11,705 nucleotides of DNA from VFZS01 sp964353255 (lineage in GTDB: Bacteria; Acidobacteriota; Terriglobia; Bryobacterales; Bryobacteraceae): contig CAYGVJ010000159.1 in the NCBI GenBank assembly GCA_964353255.1, positions 1 to 11,705 of the forward strand, in the 5' to 3' direction. Below the pieces are notes generated by a model. It was not told the origin of the DNA. It ran no database searches and worked only from the letters and a program-made list of their open reading frames with translations. How positions within the stretch are numbered: the stretch's first letter is position 1; the number at the start of each line of letters is the position of its first letter. Below, in pieces: positions 6,886 through 11,705 of the stretch. A program made the position numbers and the translations under genes.

Positions 6886-7788
6886 ATGAAGAACCCAACG
6901 AGAAGACATGCCATGATCGCGGCAGCCGGAGCCGCCGCCTCCGTCGCTGCCGCGCCGGGCGCGCTGCCGACCATTAAGCTGGGCCCGCACACGGTCTCTC
7001 GGCTGATCGTCGGCGGCAACCCGGTCAGCGGAAATGCCCACCTCGCGGGCGGACTCGGCCGGGAGATGCGCGACTACTTCACTGCCGCCAACGTGAAGAA
7101 GCTGCTCTTCAACTGCGAGGAGGCCGGCATCAACACCTGGCAGTCGCGCGGCGACCGCCACATCCTGCGCCTGCTGACCGAGTACCGCCTAGAGGGCGGA
7201 AAGCTCCAATGGATCGCGCAGACCGCCTCCGAACTGGCGGACATCCCGCGCCACATCCGCGAACTGGCAGCCCACGCCATCGGGATCTACCATCACGGCT
7301 CGCAGACCGACAAGTTCTGGCAGGCGGGCAAGATCGAGGCCGCGCGGGAGATGTGCAAGGTGATGCGCGACACCGGCGTGCAGGTCGGCCTGGGGACCCA
7401 CATCCCCGAGGTCATCGACTATGTGGAATCGAAAGCCTGGGACGTGGACTTCTACATGACTTGCGTCTATAACATCGAGCGCACCCGGGAGGAGGCGGAG
7501 CGGGTCGCCGGCCGGAAGGTCGAAGGTGAGTTCTTTTGGGACCCAGACCGCGAAAAGATGCTCCAACGGGTTCGCCAAGCTTCCAAGCCGTGCCTGATTT
7601 TCAAAGTGTACGGCGCCACCAGGAACTGCCGCTCGGCCGAAGACATGCTGGCGGCGCTGCGGTTGGCGTGCCGCTACGCCAAGCCTACGGATGCGATCGT
7701 TATAGGCATGTTCCCGAAATACAAGGAGCAGGTGCGGGAGAATTGCCGTCTTCTGACGGACGCCTTGGCGGAGGCCCGCACGAGCTAA
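6886..7788 (+). CDS. Tat-signal protein with divergent aldo/keto-reductase-like barrel
   Basis: A protein of 300 residues. The N-terminus (NPTRRHAMIAAAGAAAS) has twin arginines followed by an Ala-rich hydrophobic stretch, so export is likely. The body resembles aldo/keto-reductase TIM barrels: LGPHTVSRLIVGGNPVSG (32-49), CEEAGINTWQSRG (77-89), IGIYHHG (132-138), GVQVGLGTHIPEVIDYV (164-180) and a late IVIGMFPKYKEQVRENCRLL block (271-290) like the C-terminal NADPH-region helix. Where active family members carry the catalytic aspartate after AGIN, this protein has TWQS, and no clear Tyr/Lys partners are seen, so it may not be a classical reductase. It starts 29 bases after the hydrolase stop, with only a weak ribosome-binding site. 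Its G+C is higher than that of the genes before it. Specific function unknown. Confidence 0.75.
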   Translation: MKNPTRRHAMIAAAGAAASVAAAPGALPTIKLGPHTVSRLIVGGNPVSGNAHLAGGLGREMRDYFTAANVKKLLFNCEEAGINTWQSRGDRHILRLLTEYRLEGGKLQWIAQTASELADIPRHIRELAAHAIGIYHHGSQTDKFWQAGKIEAAREMCKVMRDTGVQVGLGTHIPEVIDYVESKAWDVDFYMTCVYNIERTREEAERVAGRKVEGEFFWDPDREKMLQRVRQASKPCLIFKVYGATRNCRSAEDMLAALRLACRYAKPTDAIVIGMFPKYKEQVRENCRLLTDALAEARTS

Positions 7789-7795
7789 GTATAAT
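7765..7795 (+). promoter_or_regulatory. Possible promoter ahead of the GMC dehydrogenase unit
   Basis: A perfect TATAAT stands at 7790-7795 directly after the stop codon of the previous gene. The best -35 candidate is TTGGCG (7765-7770) with a long 19-base spacer. It would give a leader of about 170 bases before the ATG at 7971. That leader contains distant inverted arms CGATGCC (7830-7836) and GGCATCG (7885-7891) and a hairpin at the ribosome-binding site. The weak -35 keeps confidence low. Confidence 0.35.
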
Positions 7796-7942
7796 AGTCG
7801 GCAGAGCACTTTCTGGCGGTAGCGTAGGGCGATGCCGAGCGGGCGCTGGGCAGTTCCAAGGCGGGCTCAAGAGTACAGCTTCAGGGCATCGGCCATCTGC
7901 ACAATTCGCGCATCCCGGGTGGTGGAGCAGTTCCGCACGGGA

Positions 7943-7964
7943 CTCGTCGCGCTCGGACGAGGAG
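7943..7964 (+). promoter_or_regulatory. Stem-loop overlapping the ribosome-binding site of the subunit-3-like gene
   Basis: CTCGTC (7943-7948) pairs exactly with GACGAG (7956-7961) over a 7-base loop. The Shine-Dalgarno sequence GAGGAG (7959-7964) lies partly in the right arm, six bases before the ATG at 7971. The site is a good SD; whether the hairpin controls its access is inference. Confidence 0.4.
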
Positions 7965-7970
7965 TAACTC

Positions 7971-8564
7971 ATGACGCAAACACCAGGCAACCCGCGTCGG
8001 CGCAGGTTCCTCAAGACGGCTGTCTCGGCCGCCGCCTCCGGCGCGCTCCTCTCCTGCGGCCGCGCGGGGAGCCAATGGCGCTTCTTCACCACCGAGGAGG
8101 CCAGGACCGTCGAGGCCATCTCGGAGCGGCTTATCCCCACGGACCAGGACCCCGGCGCCGCATGGGCCGGGGTGGTGCATTACATCGACCGGCAGCTCGG
8201 GGTGCGCTTCAACTTCCGCCCGTTCCGCGAGCTTTATCGTCAAGGGCTGGCCGGCGTAGACCAGGCCAGTGCCGCGCTGTTCCACGCGCGGTTTGTCGAG
8301 CTTACCTCTGAACAGCAAGCGGCGGTGCTGAAGGCGCTCCAGAGAGGCAAGCCGCCCGGCGAGATCTGGAAGCAGGTCTCGGCGCAACAGTTCTTCGAGG
8401 CGGTTCTGAACCACACCATGCAGGGCTATTACGGCGATCCGCGTCACGGCGGGAATCGGGACGGCGTAGGCTGGCGGGCGCTGGGCCGGCCGCTGACGGC
8501 GGTGCGCGGGCGCGAGCAGCACGACTTGCGGTCACTGCCGCGCGCCACCGGAGGGGCAAGCTAA
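7971..8564 (+). CDS. Gluconate 2-dehydrogenase subunit 3 family protein, Tat-exported
   Basis: A protein of 197 residues. It starts with a clear Tat signal (RRRRFLKTAVSAAASGALLSC, R9 to C29); LLSC could also be a lipobox, making it a Tat-exported lipoprotein. The family signature lies at the C-terminal side: H148, then GYYGDPRHGGNRDGVGW (152-168). In gluconate, 2-ketogluconate, fructose and sorbitol dehydrogenases this small subunit binds the flavoprotein and carries it through the Tat system. That fits here, because the flavoprotein encoded next has no signal of its own. Its TAA shares one base with the next ATG, so the two are translationally coupled. A strong SD (GAGGAG) precedes the start. 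Confidence 0.92.
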   Translation: MTQTPGNPRRRRFLKTAVSAAASGALLSCGRAGSQWRFFTTEEARTVEAISERLIPTDQDPGAAWAGVVHYIDRQLGVRFNFRPFRELYRQGLAGVDQASAALFHARFVELTSEQQAAVLKALQRGKPPGEIWKQVSAQQFFEAVLNHTMQGYYGDPRHGGNRDGVGWRALGRPLTAVRGREQHDLRSLPRATGGAS

Positions 8565-10216
8565 TGGCTCTGAAACACGTCAACGCGGTGGTGATCGGCG
8601 CGGGCGCCGCCGGGGGCGTCGTGGCCAAGGAACTCGCCGCGGGGGGCTTGAGCGTGGTCTTGCTCGAACGCGGCAAGTGGTACACGGCCGCCGACTGCCG
8701 CAAGGACGAATTGCGCAACCAGCGCACCTGCGTTTTGGGGAACCCGTTCGGACCCGACGACCAGCGCAACCCGCGCGTGGCCGTGGATGCGCAGGGGCGG
8801 GCGCGCATCGTGCTCCCCAGCGAGGGCACCTACCAGAACAACGCGGCGTGCGTGGGCGGCGGCACGGCCAGCTACGGGGCCATGGCCTGGCGCTTCATGG
8901 AGCAGGATTTCCGCATGCGCTCGACCTACGGGGCGGTGCCGGGCAGCACGCTCGAGGACTGGCCGATCGGTTACGCGGACCTGGAGCCGTATTACGAGAA
9001 GGCCGAGCGGGAGGTCGGGGTCTCGGGCGACGTGACGGCGGACCCGTTCAAAGCGCCTCGGAAGAAGCCGCTGCCCATGCCGGCGCTCGCAGGCAGCAGG
9101 GAGACGGAGCTGCTGCGCGCGGCGGCCAAGAGGCTAGGCTGGCATCCCTTCGACGTGCCCATGGCCCGCAACACGGTGCCATACAACGGTCGCCAGCCTT
9201 GCATGCGCTGCCGCTGGTGCGTCGGATTCGCTTGCGAAGTGGACGCCAAAAACGGCACGCAGAACACGGTGATTCCGACGGCGCTGGCCACCGGCAACTG
9301 CGAGCTGCGCACGGAGTGCATGGTCAAGGAGATTCTGACCGACTCGCGCGGGCGGGTGCGCGAGGTCGCCTATTTCGATGCGCGCGACCGGCGCCAGGAG
9401 CAGACCGCCGACCTGGTGGTGGTCTCCGCAGCCGCGGTCGAGTCGGCCCGCTTGCTGCTGAACTCGAAGAGCAGGCTGCACCCAAACGGGCTGGGCAACC
9501 GGCACGATTGGGTCGGCAGGAACCTCCAGGGTCACTCCTACCCGCGCGTGGCCGGCCTGTTCGACCTCGACTTGTACGACGATCTCGGGCCCGGCGCCGG
9601 CATCGCGCTGTGCGATTTCGCCCACCACAACAAGGGAATCACCGGCGGGGCCATGATGACCAACGAGTTCATCCGCAGTCCCATCCAGTTCGTGGCTAAG
9701 GTGCCGCCGGACGTTCCGCGCTGGGGTCCCGAGCACAAGGCCTTCATGCGGCGCGCCTACCGGTTCCACACCAGCGTGGGCGGGCCGGTCCAGGAGATGC
9801 CGGTGTTCGCCGCGCGCGTCCAGGTGGATCCGGAGGTCAAGGACTACTGGGACATCCCAGTGGCGCGGCTCTCCGGGGGCAAACACCCGCACGTGATCGA
9901 GGTGGCCCACTTCATCGCGGAGAAGTGCGTGGTGTGGCTAAAGGAGGCGGGCGCGATCAAGACCTGGAAAAGCATCCCGGGCGCCGGGCTTAGCGGGGGC
10001 CAACACCAGGCCGGCACCTGCCGGATGGGCAACGACCCCAAGACCTCGGTGGTCAACCGCTACTGCCAGGTACACGACGTGGACAACCTCTTCGTCATCG
10101 ACGGCAGCGTCCACGTCAACAATGGGGCGTTCAACCCCGCCCTCACCATCATGGCCGTCGCCTACCACGCCTCCGACCACCTGCTGAAGACCTGGAAAGG
10201 CACGAAGTTCCGCTGA
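8564..10216 (+). CDS. GMC-family FAD-dependent dehydrogenase, large subunit with Cys-rich motif
   Basis: A protein of 550 residues. Residues 6-36 are an FAD-binding Rossmann motif (VVIGAGAAGGVVAKEL, ending in LLERG). CVGGGTASYGAMAWRF (96-111) is the second GMC signature. The C-terminal catalytic region carries H481 in GGQHQAGTCRMGNDP and N524 in GAFNPALTI, the His/Asn pair used for alcohol oxidation. C213, C216, C219 and C224 form CxxCxxCx4C followed by DAKN. Related large subunits of membrane-bound sugar dehydrogenases carry cysteines in this region, and an iron-sulfur cluster is known in some. The substrate is probably a sugar, sugar acid or polyol (inference). There is no signal peptide; co-export with the preceding subunit is expected. 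An SD (GGAGGGG, 8550-8556) lies before the overlapping start. The cytochrome gene follows after 10 bases. Confidence 0.93.
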   Translation: MALKHVNAVVIGAGAAGGVVAKELAAGGLSVVLLERGKWYTAADCRKDELRNQRTCVLGNPFGPDDQRNPRVAVDAQGRARIVLPSEGTYQNNAACVGGGTASYGAMAWRFMEQDFRMRSTYGAVPGSTLEDWPIGYADLEPYYEKAEREVGVSGDVTADPFKAPRKKPLPMPALAGSRETELLRAAAKRLGWHPFDVPMARNTVPYNGRQPCMRCRWCVGFACEVDAKNGTQNTVIPTALATGNCELRTECMVKEILTDSRGRVREVAYFDARDRRQEQTADLVVVSAAAVESARLLLNSKSRLHPNGLGNRHDWVGRNLQGHSYPRVAGLFDLDLYDDLGPGAGIALCDFAHHNKGITGGAMMTNEFIRSPIQFVAKVPPDVPRWGPEHKAFMRRAYRFHTSVGGPVQEMPVFAARVQVDPEVKDYWDIPVARLSGGKHPHVIEVAHFIAEKCVVWLKEAGAIKTWKSIPGAGLSGGQHQAGTCRMGNDPKTSVVNRYCQVHDVDNLFVIDGSVHVNNGAFNPALTIMAVAYHASDHLLKTWKGTKFR

Positions 10217-10226
10217 GGAGAGACCC

Positions 10227-11306
10227 ATGCGCTTCCCACGATCCCGCCGCGCTCTGCTGCTGATCGCCGCCGGCTGCCTCGGCCTGCTGCTGGTGGCCGG
10301 CGCCAGCCTCCTCTACGAAGCCTCGGCCGGCCAGTCCTGCGCGCGCTGCCACGAGATCCGGCAGTCCTACGACGTCTGGCGCAATTCCAGCCACCGCGGG
10401 ATGGACTGCAAGGAGTGCCACGGCGGCTTGCTGACCCTGGATGTTTCTTTCCACACCGGAAATCTGCGCCGCCTATCCCGCCACTTGCGCGCGGATCTGC
10501 CGGAGCGGATCGAGATCCGCAACCGCGACGTCGGGCGGCTGATGGAGCGCTGCCAGGCCTGCCACCGTGAGGAGTTCGCGCAGTGGCAATCCGGCCCGCA
10601 CAGCGCCACTTACGCCCGCATCTTTCTGGATACGACCCACAACCAGAAGCGGCGCTTGATGGACGACTGCCTGCGCTGCCACGGCATCTTCTTCGAGGGT
10701 GGCATCCGCGACCTGGTCGCACCGCTCAACACCACTGGCCCGTGGCGGCTGATCCGGCCCGAGCTGGCGGAGCAGCCGGCCATTCCTTGCCTGGCCTGCC
10801 ACGCCATGCACCGCGACGGCGTTCCGCTGAAGCGGAGGCAGCCACAAGTGGTCCAGGTGGCGGCGGGTCAGGAGCTTTTCCGTCCATCGCTGGCGCTGTT
10901 CGACATCCGGACCCGCGAGCACCTGCCCACCGCCAGCCTGCCGTTGCCCGAGGTGCGGGAAGGCTCGCGCCTGGTGAAGATGAGCCCCGACCGGCGGCAG
11001 GCCCTCTGCTACCAGTGCCACGCACCGCTGGCGACCTGGCAGGTGCGCTCCGGCGACGACCGCACTCCTGTCGGCGTCCACGAGGGCTTCAGTTGCCTGG
11101 CCTGCCACCAGAAGCACAGCCAGCAGACGCGCGCCTCCTGCGCCGACTGCCACCCGCGCCTGTCCAACTGCGGCCTCGACGTCGAGAAGATGGACACCAC
11201 CTTCCGCTCGACCACCTCCAAGCACAACATCCACTTCGTCAAGTGCGCCGACTGCCACCCCAAGGGGGTCCCGCCGAAACGCGGGCAGAAGCGCGTGGCG
11301 GACTGA
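10227..11306 (+). CDS. Membrane-anchored nonaheme c-type cytochrome, NapC/NirT-like N-terminus
   Basis: A protein of 359 residues. One N-terminal membrane segment (about 8-29, RRALLLIAAGCLGLLLVAGA) anchors it, with the rest in the periplasm. Nine CXXCH haem sites begin at residues 38, 61, 109, 148, 188, 261, 290, 305 and 340. The first two, with intervening SYDVWRNSSHRGMDC, resemble the NapC/NirT quinol-oxidising family. Later sites resemble general multihaem cytochromes. There are extra histidines (for example H125, H138, H195, H284 and H297) that could be distal ligands. The start has a strong SD (GAGGAG) overlapping the stop of the dehydrogenase gene, so it belongs to the same operon. It probably takes electrons from the flavoprotein to the quinone pool or another carrier (inference); known dehydrogenases of this class use a triheme subunit instead. 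Confidence 0.93.
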   Translation: MRFPRSRRALLLIAAGCLGLLLVAGASLLYEASAGQSCARCHEIRQSYDVWRNSSHRGMDCKECHGGLLTLDVSFHTGNLRRLSRHLRADLPERIEIRNRDVGRLMERCQACHREEFAQWQSGPHSATYARIFLDTTHNQKRRLMDDCLRCHGIFFEGGIRDLVAPLNTTGPWRLIRPELAEQPAIPCLACHAMHRDGVPLKRRQPQVVQVAAGQELFRPSLALFDIRTREHLPTASLPLPEVREGSRLVKMSPDRRQALCYQCHAPLATWQVRSGDDRTPVGVHEGFSCLACHQKHSQQTRASCADCHPRLSNCGLDVEKMDTTFRSTTSKHNIHFVKCADCHPKGVPPKRGQKRVAD

Positions 11307-11316
11307 CCCGGGCTCC

Positions 11317-11565
11317 CTACCGTGACGCGCTGCGCGGGCGCAGCCGCCAGGTCAGTGAGAGCAGCACGATCGACACCAACGTGCAGATGAGAACCCCGCA
11401 CAGCGCGGGCGTCCATCCCCAGTGCTGGGCCATCCATCCCAGGCCCTTGCCCTGCGCCGTCCGGCCCAGGTAGCCGAACAGGCCGATGAAGCCCGCCCCC
11501 GCGCCCACTGCCTTCTTGGAAGTGAAATCCAGGCCCGTCACGCCCAGCAGCATCACCGGCGGAAA
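11317..11565 (-). pseudogene. C-terminal remnant of an MFS transporter (organophosphate:phosphate antiporter type)
   Basis: On the minus strand a frame ending at 11317 encodes VMLLGVTGLDFTSKKAVGAG, AGFIGLFGYLGRTAQGKGLG and two hydrophobic segments, with a basic tail (TWRLRPRSASR). This matches the last two membrane segments of glycerol-3-phosphate/hexose-phosphate type MFS antiporters, which are normally over 400 residues long. Likeness begins near 11565, and upstream in the frame a stop stands at 11596-11598, so about 80% of the gene is missing. It converges on the cytochrome gene with a 10-base gap. It is a remnant, not a functional carrier. The subfamily is from memory of the motif. Confidence 0.75.
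11329..11344. terminator. GC-rich hairpin between convergent genes, weak terminator candidate
   Basis: GCTGCGC (11329-11335) and GCGCAGC (11338-11344) are exact inverse complements, 22 bases after the stop of the cytochrome gene. No T-run follows on either strand, so it is not a classical intrinsic terminator. It also lies in the C-terminal codons of the converging transporter remnant. Confidence 0.25.
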
Positions 11566-11705
11566 AGGCGGATGTCTTCCCCAACGCTTGCGACCTCAAG
11601 CTTGACAGCGACCTCGATCTCAAGAATCCCCGCTTAGGGCCCAACCCCTCTGAGCCCGATGCCGGACACGCAGTCCGGACCACTGCTCGCAGACTACAAT
11701 CGAGT
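11566..11705. other. Unassigned sequence at the right edge
   Basis: No gene can be named here. On the plus strand a stop-free frame (phase of base 11559) runs to the window edge and includes an acidic stretch CDLKLDSDLDLKNPRLGPNP with coding-like third positions, possibly a gene fragment joined to the broken transporter. A perfect inverted repeat CCGGAC-ACGCA-GTCCGG stands at 11662-11678. TACAAT at 11695-11700 could be the -10 box of a gene beyond the edge, but no -35 box is visible. Confidence 0.3.

Noticed and set aside
8677..9699. Plus-strand open frame of 340 codons inside the GMC dehydrogenase gene
   Set aside because: A shadow frame of a strongly GC-rich real gene; the translation is an Arg/Gly/Ala-rich run without motifs, while the GMC frame has clear FAD and catalytic signatures.
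10473..11258. Minus-strand open frame of 261 codons opposite the cytochrome
   Set aside because: Shadow of the multihaem cytochrome; its Val/Ala/Gln-rich translation has no family features and nine CXXCH motifs prove the plus frame.
1..11705. CRISPR arrays, tRNA or rRNA genes, phage attachment sites
   Set aside because: No regularly spaced identical repeats of the right length, no cloverleaf-like or rRNA-like stretch seen, and no integrase or tRNA end that would mark an attachment site.

Overview
The window looks like a chromosomal accessory region of an Acidobacteriota bacterium, most likely of the Bryobacterales/Solibacter type. This is inferred from gene style, not from a marker gene. The pointers are an Oar-like TonB-dependent receptor of about 1,100 residues with an N-terminal carboxypeptidase-regulatory-like domain, Tat-exported oxidoreductases, an IS1380-type transposase fragment and moderately to highly GC-rich coding.

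Left part (1-2186). The 3' part of an IS1380-type transposase enters from the left edge and stops early at 371. Facing it on the minus strand is a full-length LacI-family regulator (376-1419), possibly preceded by a 16-codon leader ORF that overlaps its start by ATGA. About 770 bases without a convincing gene follow. They hold small inverted repeats, a short ~22-bp tandem repeat that resembles an IS21-type end, and close to the next gene a perfect 25-bp palindrome that is a strong candidate operator for a LacI-type regulator.

Middle (2187-6856). The large TonB-dependent outer-membrane receptor appears to be expressed from a sigma70-like promoter (TTGACA-17-TAGACT) placed so that transcription would start at its ATG, meaning a leaderless mRNA. 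It is followed by a Tat-exported metallo-beta-lactamase-fold hydrolase whose metal motif is HxDxDH instead of HxHxDH; an SD-preceded GTG decides its start.

Right part (6886-11306). Base composition becomes visibly richer in G+C. A Tat-signal protein with a divergent aldo/keto-reductase-like barrel is followed, after about 180 bases, by a tight three-gene unit. This encodes a Tat-exported gluconate-2-dehydrogenase-subunit-3-like protein, a GMC-family FAD dehydrogenase with a Cys-rich CxxCxxCx4C motif and no signal of its own, and a membrane-anchored cytochrome with nine CXXCH haem sites. The first two genes overlap by one base and the third starts 10 bases after the second. This looks like a membrane-bound periplasmic sugar or alcohol dehydrogenase in which the usual triheme cytochrome subunit is replaced by a nonaheme one. 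It is the most interesting system in the window.

Right edge (11307-11705). A C-terminal remnant of an MFS organophosphate:phosphate-antiporter-like transporter lies convergently on the minus strand. It is cut off at its 5' side and followed by unassigned sequence.

A reasonable overall picture (inference) is a locus for uptake and periplasmic oxidation of a carbohydrate-like compound: LacI control, TonB import across the outer membrane, periplasmic hydrolase and dehydrogenase. The edges carry decayed insertion-sequence and transporter fragments.
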